DNA of 52,897 nt from Sphaerosporella brunnea (GCA_008704415.1 VXIS01000331.1:1-52897), one strand, 5' to 3'. Shown: positions 31,108-42,153, counted from the stretch's first letter. Numbers and translations are program-made. Notes: a model not told the origin generated them from the sequence alone.

Positions 31108-31933
31108 ATGTTCAACCTCCTCCCCGCACCGATAATCTGCACGATCTTCGACAGCACCAACAGCTTGACGGCGGCAACATCGCTCTCACAATGCTCCCGG
31201 TTCCTCTCGCAGACGTGGAAATCGCATCTGGCCTCGCTAGATCTATCCAGGACGTTCGATTCCGATCCCCGCTGGCGGTCGGAGAAGTATCGGTTTTTTG
31301 CCGTGTCGATCGTCAGGGCGAGGTTGGAGGCTACTGGTGGTATGGCTCTCTTCTCGCTTCCCCTCGCGGGGGTATTAATGTTGTTATGTAGAACCCTTCC
31401 CGACCACCAACGACACAATCAAGGCCGGCTACAAAACCGCCGGCATCATCAACCGCACCGCCCGCGAGATCTCGGCGGCACTCCCCGCGGCAACTTCGGC
31501 AGTCGAGACCAAATGGCGCGAATACGTGCTCGTAAAAACCTTGTACATGCTCTGGATCGCGTCCATCACCGGCGGTGGGCCCTGCGATCCTGAGTACTGG
31601 GTCGACACCCCGGAGATGGTAGCCTTCCTCCTCCAGCCACGCTGGCGGGAGTTCGGGTACCCAAATCTAGCGGGGTTGAAGAACGTGGTTGTGGCGATTG
31701 AGAAGGCGCCGAGTGCGCAGATCGGCGAGATCTGTGCTAAGATTGAGGAGAGGGTGAAAAGGAATCGGGAGCTGGTGGGCGCGGATATTGCCGAGATCGA
31801 GGGAGAGGAGGGTGGTGGTGTGGACGAGAATCTTCCCGATGATTATTATGATGATAGTGATTTGGACGATCTTTCGGAGCTGGAGGAGGATGAGGAGTTT
31901 TTTGTGGAGGAGTACGATGAGGACGAGTACTGA
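31108..31933 (+). CDS. Hypothetical protein, F-box-like N-terminus and acidic tail (257 aa)
   Basis: Two exons fit: 31108-31339 and 31392-31933, with a 52-nt GTATGG...TAG intron that keeps the frame (EATG then EPFPTTND). The N-terminus (MFNLLPAPIICTIFDSTNSL ... TSLSQCSRFLSQTW) has the pattern of an F-box-type helical pair, though weakly. The middle is helical (YVLVKTLYMLWIASITGGG) and the last 40 residues are almost all Asp/Glu. ATG 31108 is chosen over 31051 because the ordered domain starts there. If the F-box reading is right, it would be a substrate adaptor of an SCF ubiquitin ligase; this is inference. Confidence 0.7.
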
Positions 31934-31983
31934 AGATATGTGTCACATTCCTGAGAATTTACATAACTACAGAATTGGGTAAA

Positions 31984-33141
31984 TCACTTCTCGAATGTAA
32001 CACACACCGGCCCACCGGGAACAGCAAACTTCCCAACCGCAGCACCCAGCTTTCCCGTCGTCGCATCCACCGGCAACACCGCAATCTCGTTACTATCCTG
32101 CCCCTCAACCAGCAAAAACCGCCCGCTGGGGTCCAGCGCGATATGCCTCAATGTCTGCTCCCCCGAATCCGCCCAGCCGATACTCGTCAGCAGCCCCGTC
32201 GTCGCCTGCCGCGAATATATCGCCACACTGTGCCCATCCGGGAAGACCTTATCGTTGCGATTACTAACATAGACATAGCGGCCGCCGGGCGTGATCGCGA
32301 TCTCAGCAGCAGAAGGTGTCGAGTTCGGTGCGGCAGAGGTAGTAGTAGTGCTCCCCAGCGGCAGCGTCGACTCCCGCTGGATCTGCGTCAGCTTTAGGCC
32401 CCCACTGCTGGGATAGCTGACAGCGAACACGGTGACGGTATTCGACAGCTCGCCGACAAGGTAGTAGAACAGCGGGATCCCGGTGGGCGGGAACCAGGCG
32501 CCATGTCGCGGGCCGGTCCCCGGCGGCACGACCACCGGCGACAGCTGCGAAAACGTCTTCCCGTCGACGGAAAAAATGCGCAGCAGGTCCGCGCCCAAAT
32601 CGGGCACCACGACGAACTGTCCCGTGGCGTCGAACAGCGCCTGGTGCGGGTGCGGCGCGTCTTGTCGCGACGGCACCGCCCCCGGCGACGAAAGCTCAAA
32701 AGTCCAGTCCTGCAGATGCTGCAGCGCGCCGGTGCCGTCGTCGGTGCAGTACGCGGACACCCCGCTCGCGCCGTAGTTCGCCGTGAAGATGGTTTTTCCG
32801 TCGGGCGACACCCCGAGCGATACCGGGCCTAGCAGTCCCAGTGCTGTGGATAGCTTTGTGAGCGCCCCGTCGCTGCCGATGAGGTAGGCGCTGACGGCGC
32901 CCTTGCTGTCGTCGCTGTGCGCGCGTTCTTCGACGGTGAAGAGGAGCTGCGGGTCGACCGGCGAGAGCTCTTGCCAGCTCGGCGAGGGAGAACTCGCTGG
33001 CGTGCTGCTGAGAAGCGTTATTGCCCCCGTGGTGTCGTCGAGGTTGGCGCTCAGGATCTGCCCGCTGTAGGCGCCGATAAAGAAACGAGTTGCAGACACG
33101 GCGGTCGCAAGGAAGGGAAGGAGCAGCGGAAGGAGACGCAT
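31984..33141 (-). CDS. Secreted lactonase-type seven-bladed beta-propeller (6-phosphogluconolactonase / muconate cyclase family)
   Basis: One exon of 385 aa. ATG 33141 is chosen because it opens a clear signal peptide (MRLLPLLLPFLATAVSA); an upstream in-frame codon at 33210 would hide it. The mature protein has the family's repeating blades and motifs: RFFIGAYSGQI at the start, GVSPDGKTIFTANYGASGV, APHPHQALFDATGQFVVVPD, GTGPRHGAWFP and GGRYVYVSNRND. Relatives open lactone rings (6-phosphogluconolactone) or cyclise muconate; several secreted fungal members have no known substrate. The secretion signal argues against the cytosolic pentose phosphate step. It is convergent with the neighbour ending at 31933, with only 50 bp between them. 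Confidence 0.88.
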   Translation of the reverse strand: MRLLPLLLPFLATAVSATRFFIGAYSGQILSANLDDTTGAITLLSSTPASSPSPSWQELSPVDPQLLFTVEERAHSDDSKGAVSAYLIGSDGALTKLSTALGLLGPVSLGVSPDGKTIFTANYGASGVSAYCTDDGTGALQHLQDWTFELSSPGAVPSRQDAPHPHQALFDATGQFVVVPDLGADLLRIFSVDGKTFSQLSPVVVPPGTGPRHGAWFPPTGIPLFYYLVGELSNTVTVFAVSYPSSGGLKLTQIQRESTLPLGSTTTTSAAPNSTPSAAEIAITPGGRYVYVSNRNDKVFPDGHSVAIYSRQATTGLLTSIGWADSGEQTLRHIALDPSGRFLLVEGQDSNEIAVLPVDATTGKLGAAVGKFAVPGGPVCVTFEK

Positions 33142-34673
33142 CGTGTCTGTCTGTCTGTCTGCAATGATGGACGACCCAGGAAAGGCGGTGCAGGCCCCCA
33201 ACTTATTCACGGCCCCCTCTGCGGCTTCGAGCGTGAACTAAGGGGGAGCGGCCCGGGGAAGAACCCATTCCTGGCCCCCTCTCCCGCCCCCCATGAAATA
33301 GATGCTGTCCACCCCGCCCAAAAGGGAAGCGAAAGCAAAAGGTCTCAGCCCATCGGTCTATAGACCGTTACTGGTATATCTTGGATCATCTTGAGCTTGA
33401 GAGATGTGATCTGTCAGCTTTGCAATTGGCATTCTCTCTCAAAATTGTCGGTTATTGGTGAAGATTGCAGTGTTCGTTGGCTGCTGCTGCCGAAGGATTC
33501 CTACCATTTTTTCGTTATGGCATCGTAAGCCACCTTTTGCGTGCCCTTTTGGGGTGGGGCGGGGGGCCGACAGCCGCCAATGCAATTCCTCACGATGGAT
33601 GATATGTAACTCCGTCGGTATGCTCGGCCGGATGCTCCGCTGCGACTCGGTTGTGCGCGCCGATAAAGTTGGCGAAGTGTGGGGTTGCCAGGGGGTAACT
33701 ACTCAAGTACTAGATACTCCACTGTGGGAAATAGAGTACATACATACATACATACATACACGTGGGAGATATTTGCTGGGATGGTTGGTTTCATCAACGA
33801 ACACACATCCATCTGCATCCACATCCCGCCACAAGAACCTCCTCTCTCCGCGAAACCAAAAAAAAAAAAAAAACCAAAATAGTAGAAAGCGCCAAACCGA
33901 CCTAGCGTCCGCCCCCGTCCGCCCGGCGTCCGAAGCTTGGGAGAAGCTGGAGGCTGGGTTGCGACGTGACGTCAACCGCGGGAAGCAGGGGGGGGGGCTG
34001 CAGTTGATCAAAAAGCCCGCCGCCCACGACGGAGACCACAATGACGGCAAATACGACCACCGTGGTTGGTATCAACTACCGCTATGAAACGAAAAGTACA
34101 TAAAGATGTTCGCCATGGAAAATGACGACTGGGAGGGAATCACTAGATAGGAGTTTACTGTAACATGACAGATCCTGGTAAGTTTATCGGCGCGCCGATT
34201 GAACCCCGCCACTCGCAGTGGCAGCCGGCAGCGGGCTGGGCCGTTTGCCCGCCCGGCTGTTTCGGCTGGCTACTGAGAACACTGGAGGAGCTGAGGTGGG
34301 ATCCGTTCTTTGGCGGGAACTGCAGAGAAGCCGTTGTGGAAATATCTACATCTTCTATATGGCTCTAGGCAGTTATACATCCCGGACGCCCCGTAAGCAA
34401 AAACCATCGCTAAAGCCGTCCAAACGCAGCCCACAACCCCGAACTATCAACCCCATCAAACCACCAACACCTCCCCCGCCCGTTGAACATAAAACAAAGC
34501 CAGTTGAAACATTTGGACACATTCATAGACACAATGTTCTTCGGGAGTTGCAATTGGTGGTTTAGATATGCCCCCCTTTTTCCGCGGCTCTGAAACGCCG
34601 TCGCGCCTATTGCTAACCGAGAAACGGACTGCACAACGTCATCACCTCTCCACCACCCCCAACCACGCAAAGC
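33142..34673. other. Intergenic with microsatellites and an interspersed repeat
   Basis: It contains a TCTG run (33147-33161), a TACA run (33739-33762), an A run near 33859 and one copy of the GC-rich repeat (34196-34310). No supported gene; frames here are short and overlapping. Confidence 0.5.
34196..34310 (+). repeat. GC-rich interspersed repeat, copy B
   Basis: It contains gcgggctgggccgtttg and gctgtttcggctggctactgagaacactgg. The reverse complement of 40555-40700 carries the same words (gcgggctgggccgtttg, gtttcggctggccactgaaaacactg). Confidence 0.6.
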
Positions 34674-35750
34674 ATGCAATACTGGATCCCCATCTCCTCA
34701 AGTTCGCACCCGACTCTCGAGGGCTGGAAAATAACTACCTTTCAGTGCACCTCCCCTCCGCGCAGAGCGCGCCTGTCAGCTTCGCAGTTGACCCCACCAC
34801 CCCCACTTTTAACTCCATCCTCGTCGCAGCAAACACCCCCCTCCTCGCAGCAAACACCCCCCTCCTCGCAACGCCGCCCGACGCCTGCCCAGGGTTTGCT
34901 GATTTCGATTGCTACCCCCGAGGATGTCCCTGCCAGCTCCATCGCTGCCGGCTTGGAGCAGGACAAACGAGAAACGCTTCGCCGACGCGAGGAGCTTCTG
35001 CGCGCCCGTGATGCGGGGATGAATGCGCGCGAGGCAGCCCTGGCGGCAAGGGAGGAGAAGCTCCTAGCTCGAGAAGCAGCCCTGGCCGAGCTGGAGCAGA
35101 GGCTGGAGGAGCGGGAACGGGAAGTGGCGGGACGGGAGGCCGATGTGCAGGAACTCGGGCAGGAGCGGGCCTCGCTGCGACTGCGGGGTTCGACGCTGGC
35201 GCGGCGCGAGGAGGAGCTTAAAGAAGCTGCGCTCGCTTTGGAGGAACGGAGGGCGCTGGTCGAAGCAGAGGTTAGGAGGGATAAGGCTTTGGCGCAGGAG
35301 CTCGCGGAGGAGTATTATGCCAAGAGGAAGGAGGTGGACAGGCTTGAGTTGGAGATGTTGGTTAGGAGTGAGGCGCTTCAGATCGCTGAGGCGAAGAAGT
35401 AAATGGTGGATAGGGGCCAGCAGACAGTGGCCCGCAAGAAGACGGTGCGGAAGGAGGAGGCAGTGAAGGGTGGCGTGGGTCGGAATTTGGAGGCTGGACG
35501 CGGAGAGGCCAGGCCGAACCCCTTGGCCGAAGAGCTGCGTGTGCGAGAGACGCAAGTTAAGGACTCCGAGGCGAGGCTCAATAATCTGGCCGAGACTCTC
35601 GCGGCGAAACAAAAAGAGCTGGCCGATAAGAGTCAGAGGTACAAACTTTTGCGTCAGGACATAAATGAGAGCAAGAAGCGGGTGCGGATTCGGGAGAAGG
35701 ACATCAAAAAGAGGGGGCTAGAGCTTCTGCCACGAGTCGAGGGGCGTTGA
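34674..35750 (+). pseudogene. Coiled-coil protein gene interrupted by one in-frame stop
   Basis: ATG 34674 opens 242 codons: a Pro/Ser-rich start with SSQQTPP repeats, then a long charged coiled coil (REAALAAREEKLLAREAALA, LEEREREVAGREADVQ). TAA at 35400-35402 stops it, but the very same frame goes on, starting with ATG, for 115 more coiled-coil codons (LRVRETQVKDSEARLNNLAE) to 35750. One C-to-T change in a Gln codon would explain the stop. Either this is a pseudogene or allele of a 359-residue protein, or a truncated protein of 242 residues is made. The function is unknown; heptad spacing suggests a scaffold or filament role. A missed upstream exon is possible. Confidence 0.6.
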
Positions 35751-36225
35751 AAGGAGACGATCAGGAAACGGGGCTGTCCTGCGGTCTAAGCGGCCGGCTG
35801 AGTTGTGGGACCTCCGGAGCTTGAGCTGTGTAGGTGGATATCGTTTGCGCTGGATGAGTTATCTTTTGCATTGTGTACTTACTTCCTTCCCTTTTCGAAG
35901 ATACCTGTGTACAAGTAACCGTGTGTCTGTGACTGTACCTACGGTTTGGCCTTATGTTTCGTTTTTGTAACTAACGATGTGATGATTTTGGATTAGAGAC
36001 CGCAGCAGACACACTTCGAGTGATTTCGTAGGAATGCTGTGGCCGAACAAACCCCGCCACAACCCAGCCACAACCCAGCCACAACTCAGCCACAACCCCG
36101 CACAGGCGAGGCGACTGCCTAGAAGTTACAGCGAGTATGCGCGTATGTATGTCGGTATCTTAATTGACAAAGCGGCTTCCCTTGTAAAACCTCAGTCCGA
36201 AAACTACAAACACAACCTCCACATC

Positions 36226-38623
36226 ATGGCCACTCACCACAAACAGGAATTTTCCATCCTCAAGCACAAGACTCGCAGCGTCACCATCTACCCAAAAGCT
36301 GCGTCCATTGTCCGTGACATCACTGGCGTCGTCGTGAAGGTAAGCAAGCAAGCAAAGCTGTAGCTCTAAGCCCCAGACCTCTCAACTAACAAACTACAAG
36401 CCCGGTACAAATGAATACACCATCAACAACATCTCGAGCAGCGCTCAAGAGTCTTCATTCCGCGTGGAAGGCCATGGCACTTCTGCCGTCATCACTGACA
36501 TGAGCGTCGAGCTGATCCCGGCCAACCCGAATAATCCAAACCACCAAACCCCCGATTCCTCCGATGACGACTCCGATGCCGATGACGACTCTGCAAACAG
36601 CAAAGAGCTGGCAAAGGTGGAGGCTGACATTGCGGCGCTCGGGCTGGAGCGCGATGCCCTGGCTTGGAGATTCGAGACGGCCACAAATTCTGTGTTGGCC
36701 ATGGAATCGTACGGGCGGTGGCTTGTTTGTATGCCAACAAACAACTCCGAGGCTGTCCCGGTTAAGACTATGGAGCAATATCTCACGGCTTACAACGACG
36801 TCCGAGAGAACTGTGGATCTGTCCGTCAGAAGCTTGTGGCACAAATCCGGGCCGTCGAGAGCGGGCTCACGAAGTTGGCAAACACTCGGGATAAGCTTGT
36901 GAAACGCCTCGAGAGGGAGCGCTCCAAGAAGCTCGCTGAGCGCCAGAAGCGAAAGAACGCAGTTAAAGATGCGGATGATATCATTTATCCATATTACCGT
37001 CTCAAGGTTACAGTGGAAGCGGGGACTCTTCCAGCCGATGCGCCCTCCGTCGTTGCCAGCGTGGACACCGGAAAGCCACAGCACAGCGACGATGATTTGC
37101 CCCCACAGGATGCTGACGGCCCCAGCCTGAGGATCTCCTACATGGTCCATAACGCCAGTTGGCTCCCCAAGTATGAACTCCGCTTCGACACGATCGCACG
37201 TAGCGGGACACTCACATTCCGCGCCGAGGCAACCAACCGCACGAACGAGCAGTGGAGCGAGGCAAAGGTGACGCTTTCTACGGTTCAAACCTTGCCGTCG
37301 CACTTCTCCTCCGACCGCATCCCGGAGCTCACCGATTGGAAGATCGGCCTGGGCAAAAAGTCGGATGAAGATGATGAGCGGGATCGGTATTCGCTGAGCG
37401 AATGGTCCCGGGTGCGAGCTGCCCAGGCTCCCACAGGGTTTGTTTCTCCGCAGGGCCCTCCGTCCCTGTGGGCGCCAGGCACGAGCATGTTTTCGCCCAC
37501 GCAGAGGACTAGTGTTTTTGGCACCGAGGGAAACGGGACTGGTGGTGGTCTCTTTGGTAATCAATCGGCGTCATCTGGAACCAGCCTTTTTGGGATGCCA
37601 GCCTCTGCCTTTGGAACGCCAGCCCCTGCTTCTGGAACGCCAGCTTCTGCCTTTGGCGCGCCAGCCTTTGGCACAGTCCCGACGGGATCTGGTTTTGGAG
37701 CCACTTCTGCCACGGACAATGAGGGGACCGAAGCCCCTGTTGGAGGCGGTCTTTTTGGCAATTCGAGACCCTTACCTACTGCACTGGGCTTTGGCGGGAC
37801 AACTTCTACTGCCGCAACTCCAGCGTTTGGAAGCTCTGCTGGACCGGCACTAGTCCCTGGCTTATTTGCAGCACTTTCTTCAGCCCCTCCAGCACCCGCA
37901 CTTCCCTTCCAACCCGCCGCAAAGATGATGCTCGCAACTTCCACCGCCTCGACGTACGGTATAAACACGAGCTTCCTACTCCCCGGCACCAAAACGCTGC
38001 CAACCAGCACTACCCCCCTGCGCTTCGTGGTGTCCGAGACCCCGCTCGACGACGTGGAGATGGCATACACCATCGTCCCCAAGCTCCGCCTCGCCGCATT
38101 CCTCACCGCCGCCATCTCCCTGCCCTCGTCTCTGAACGTGCCCGCGCTGGACATGGCCAGCTTGATTGTCGACGGCGCCTTTGTCGGGCGCAGCAGCATC
38201 GCCCCCGACACCAAGGACGAAAAGGGCAGGATCTTTGTGTCGCTCGGCGTGGATCCGGCACTGGAGGTTGCGTACGACAAGCCGATGCGCACGCGCGAGT
38301 CTAGGGGCTTTTTGAGGGCCGAGGAGATCGTGACCTATTCCCGCGCGTGGGAGGTCCGGAACCGCAAGACGCAAAGTGTGTGCGTTGTGGTGAGGGACCA
38401 GGTGCCGGTTGTGGAGGAGGCGAGCGTGAAAGATAGGAAGATGGAGCTGGTGGTTGCTGAGCCTGAGCGGCCGGATGGCGATGGAGCAGTTGACGTTGCT
38501 AGGAAGGAGGGCGGGGAGGTTGAATGGAGGTTTGAGTTGAAGCCGGCGGAGAAGAGGAGGGAGAAGCTCGAGTGGAAGGTTGTGGTGGAGAAGGGAGAGG
38601 AAGGTGTTGTCAGTTTGAGTTGA
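36226..38623 (+). CDS. DUF4140/DUF4139 (mucoidy-inhibitor-A-like) protein with FG-repeat insert (778 aa)
   Basis: Two exons fit: 36226-36339 and 36401-38623, with a 61-nt GTAAGC...AAG intron and branch CTAAC. The N-terminal DUF4140 part (residues about 8-70, TRSVTIYPKAASIVRDITG) is followed by an acidic linker, a helical stretch (about 85-200) and the DUF4139 domain, which starts with LRISYMVHNASWLPKYELR near residue 260. Between its first part and its end (FVVSETPLDDVEMAYTIVPK onward) lies a stretch of about 150 residues, roughly 340-490, rich in LFG, FGTP and AFG motifs like those of nucleoporins. Family members are widespread in fungi and bacteria with no established biochemical role. The FG stretch could bind nuclear transport receptors or phase-separate; this is inference. 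Confidence 0.85.
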
Positions 38624-38927
38624 GCAGATCTTAGATGAGCGCTCCAGTCATAGATAAATAGCCTTCATCAATTAGAACTTGATGCATACCATCTCTAGCA
38701 CTCAGTGCTATGTTTGATCCTTTCGACTTTAGATGCGGAACCGGGTGAGACTTTGGGCTGGATCATAGATTATCACTGCAGCTACACCAGACATCACTCG
38801 CTCACTCAGGGAGAAAGATGTTTCCGGAACAATCTCTCCCAACAAGACCTTTACGCGATTCCACAGTCTCATCTCTTCTCTGCTCTCACCCTACACCTTC
38901 CCCCATCTCATCACCACCACAAGCACC

Positions 38928-39977
38928 ATGGCCCCACCCCCTCGCCCCATAACCCGCTCCAGCGGGCTACTTTCCAGCGTCTCCACCCTACCCAAACTGA
39001 CGACGTTCCGCGAGCCCGAATTCACAACGTGGCGGCTGAACCTGAAAGACATTCTGAAGCTGGAGGGGCTCTGGGTGTACGTCAACAACGAGGTCAAGGA
39101 GCCGTTTCCGTCGGCGACGCTGTTCAACGGGCCGCAGGATGGGTGTTTGGAGCTGCGGCTGAAGATGCTGCAGGCGAGCGCCGTCATCATGTTGGCCATG
39201 AGCCGCGAGATGAGAGCCACGTTTGAGGACGCTAGGTGGGAGGATCCGACGGCGCTCTGGATCGAACTGAAGATGCGCGCGAAGCGCGCTGAGCAGCTGC
39301 GCTATGTTGTTGCGGACCCTCCCGTTGAGGAGCGGAGAGGCGAGAAGGCGGCGTGGGGCTATGGAGGTGGCCGGCGGGTCGATGCTTCTGGTGGCGATGA
39401 CGCCGGAAACCAGTGGCCCGGCAACGATGACGGCAACCGGTGGGCAAACGACGACTCTGCGTTCAACATCACGGGCGACAACGCACAGGTGGATGTCGAC
39501 ATCGGCGACAGCAACGACAACTCCTGGGATAAACAATGGGGCGGGGACGAGGAGAAGACGGCTTCTCCTGCCCCGGGGTTCTTGGTTGCCGCTCCCCCGC
39601 CGATGCCTCCGAGCAACTACCAGCCCCCGACGGTTGAGGAGCCTTCTGCTGCTGCTGCTGCTGCTGCTCAGGGCGCCGCAGCAAAGAAGCATTGGCATAG
39701 CTCCCCGCCTGGTTCGAGATCGAGACGGGAATCAGCTGCTGGCAGTGCTGCTGGTTGGGGGGGTTCACAGGCAGGATCTTGGCAGGCCTCGGCTGCGAGC
39801 AGTGAATGGGGTGGCGGTGGAGGTTCCGAGGCCAAGTCTCGTCCTGCCTCGGCTGCTGGCTCGCAGGCCGGCTGGCCGCCTCGCTCCGTTGCGGCTGATG
39901 CCCCCAAGCCTGCGGGCGGAAAAGGCCAATGGAACAAAGCCGCGTCTGAGGCGGGCTCCAGTGGATTTGGCTGGTAA
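38928..39977 (+). CDS. Copia-Gag-like domain protein with Trp/Gly-rich tail (349 aa)
   Basis: A single exon from ATG 38928. Residues about 20-125 (FREPEFTTWRLNLKDILKLE, then ASAVIMLAMSREMRATFEDA and DPTALWIELKMRA) follow the pattern of the Ty1/copia Gag (UBN2-type) helical domain: a Trp-containing first helix, a run of small helices, then a W-x-x-L helix. No zinc knuckle, protease or pol follows, and no LTR flanks it, so it looks like a host gene made from a Gag. The rest is low-complexity and carries about ten Trp next to Gly, Ser or acidic residues (KQWGGDEE, GWGGSQAGSW, SEWGGGGG, QAGW, FGW), plus an Ala run and repeated SRPASAAGSQ. WG/GW tails bind Argonaute in other proteins; here this is a hypothesis. 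Confidence 0.7.
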   Translation: MAPPPRPITRSSGLLSSVSTLPKLTTFREPEFTTWRLNLKDILKLEGLWVYVNNEVKEPFPSATLFNGPQDGCLELRLKMLQASAVIMLAMSREMRATFEDARWEDPTALWIELKMRAKRAEQLRYVVADPPVEERRGEKAAWGYGGGRRVDASGGDDAGNQWPGNDDGNRWANDDSAFNITGDNAQVDVDIGDSNDNSWDKQWGGDEEKTASPAPGFLVAAPPPMPPSNYQPPTVEEPSAAAAAAAQGAAAKKHWHSSPPGSRSRRESAAGSAAGWGGSQAGSWQASAASSEWGGGGGSEAKSRPASAAGSQAGWPPRSVAADAPKPAGGKGQWNKAASEAGSSGFGW

Positions 39978-41208
39978 AGCACAAAGCAAAGGTAGGGAGC
40001 GATATTTGATCTTTTTCTCTGCGCTCGAACGGACGGCTAATCGTAACGGTGGACTGACAGTGAGTCTCTGCCAGACGCGCGGCTGGCGGAAACGCTGGGA
40101 GTAGTTTGATATGTACCTACTCGCTTCTTCGGTCGGATTCATTTGTTCTGTGCAGAGTTATATACTACGATGCTGCTGTCAAACATACCTACCTGAATGC
40201 ATCTGCTCAAGTTACCGCGTTTTTGGGTGCCATGCGGCTTTTGATCTCGCGGTTGTGTAGAGTATACTGCTCTCCCTGCGGCCCAGCAACTACCCAGCCA
40301 AAAAACACCTCCACAAATATTTCGGTCCGCAATTCGGCTGCGGCCCAAAGCTCCACTTGCAAAGGCGCGCAGGGACTCCGCTGAGCTCCGTGCCTTCGCT
40401 TTGGGGTCCTCTAAGGCAACGCTTCCTCTGTGTAAAGGTGTTCCCCAATGGCCAGAGGGTAGTCGCGAGCGTGATCACAAAAACCCATCGCTCGGCCGTC
40501 ACCCACATTGACGGGGTAAATTACGTGAAAAATAAAACAGCCAAAGTGCTCTATACAGTGTTTTCAGTGGCCAGCCGAAACATCCAGGCGGGCTTGGCCG
40601 GCTGCTTTTTATTTAAACAGCCAGCCCGGCCGGCTTTTTGCATCAGCCCCAAACGGCCCAGCCCGCTAGCGCTTGTCGGGCTGCTGCTGCCGGGCTTCGA
40701 GTGATCTACGTTGAAGTCCTAACTCGCAATCGCCAGAGTTTGATCAGCGCAGATAAACTTATCGGGATCTGTGACATTAGCGAAAACCAAGTGTTTAGGG
40801 CTTGAATGGTTGCAATCGTGGTTTTGGAGTTATCTCACAAAAAAAAGGCGTCGAGTTGTGGTTTTGGGGCAATTTTTGTGCGTGGTAACTTCGAAACCAT
40901 GATTTTTTATTACCCACAACGTCGCGGGGGATAAGGTCACCGCCCACTGCTTGCCTGTGTACCTCCACGACAACCGGTACCACAACCTCAATACTTGCAC
41001 ACTCACCATGACCCCGAGGAGGAGGAGTTGATATCAGAGAGAGTAAAGGGAAGTCGAGAAGAAACAAGGTTTGAAAATTTATAGTCTGGTGGTAAGTCAC
41101 CATTCACTTGCCAGGGGACTGAACATACGTATGTTCGCTTTGCAGTCTGGAGTGATAGATGTTTACATAATACGTTACATGGCGCGTTTTGGTTTCGGTA
41201 CCTGTATT
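39978..41208. other. Intergenic with interspersed repeat copy
   Basis: No supported gene. Bases 40555-40700 carry copy C of the GC-rich repeat. Bases about 40800-40930 have repeated gtggttttgg words of unknown meaning. Confidence 0.45.
40555..40700 (-). repeat. GC-rich interspersed repeat, copy C
   Basis: On the minus strand it shares gcgggctgggccgtttg, a gccggccgggctggctgttt block and ggctggccactgaaaacactg with copies A and B. Confidence 0.6.
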
Positions 41209-41541
41209 GTCACGGCGCGAGGTTGGATTAGGATGTTACGGTCTTTGTTGCGGCTCTGCCGAGGCTATATTCGGCTACCACGTGGTGCGGGGCGCCGCGG
41301 TCACGTGGGCTATATAGAGGGGCCTTGCTTCCGCTTTGTTGTTTGCTTTCCTTTCTTCTTCACTGAACCTTCGTATGTCAATCGGAGTATCTTGGTTCAG
41401 ATCTGCGTCCTGGATCTCGTGCACCGTACCTCTCGTCACCTCCGAACCTCGTCCTGCTCCCTTGTTCCTGAACCTGTCCGTTACCCCTTTGTACGCGAGT
41501 ACCTTGGGCCCCTTCAGTCTGTTCCGACCCTCTCCGTTACA
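41209..41541 (+). repeat. Putative solo or degraded LTR (about 333 bp)
   Basis: It begins TGTCACGGCGCG and ends CTCCGTTACA, so the ends are TG...CA with an 8-bp imperfect inverted terminus, like the solo LTR at 11905. It has a TATA-like ctatatagagggg (about 41311) and a C/T-rich leader. I do not find a matching 5-bp TSD or a primer site, so boundaries and identity are uncertain. Confidence 0.4.
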
Positions 41542-42153
41542 ATCACCACCACACCACTTCCATGTCGCAAACCACTTCCAGCTATCTCCCAACCGCCGAT
41601 CCACGTCATACCACGCTCTTTTTTTCCCTCCCACACTCATTGAATTCGGACACAAAGCACCGTAGCTGAGAGGGGAGGAAAAACAAAGATTGTGGTGGTG
41701 GTGACCGGTTTTTGTCCCAGCCCTCCCCTTCTCACCCCTCCCGCGCCCAACTACAATTCCAGAGCCGCTCGCATCACCTAGCAACGCGCACATGTGCAAA
41801 TTATACATCCCGCGACCAACCCATCCAATATGTCACAGTACTCGAACTGTTCTTTGCCCTCGCCTCCAGCGGCGTCCCCAGGACCATCGCTCAGGCGGGC
41901 CTACAACGATATGCGCGTTATACCGACGCTAAAGCGCCATGAGACGATGCGGGCCGGCCGCCGATTAGAAGCCGAAGTGTGCGGGGTTTGTGTGCCAACG
42001 CACAGGCTTGGCATTTCCGGCGGTTAATGTGGTTGTCGAAGGTGTGTGTGATTTACACAGTTTTTATGATAAGTTTATACAACTCACGGTCAATTAGTCA
42101 AAAAACAGTTCCTACTACAGAATGATGTTGTCTCTATGTCCATAGGGTATCTT

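Noticed and set aside
32917..33363. Plus-strand ORF opposite the lactonase 5' end
   Set aside because: Antisense shadow of a well-supported gene.
41275..41808. 177-codon minus-strand ORF over the putative LTR
   Set aside because: No domain; the plus-strand TATA and LTR-like ends are the better explanation.
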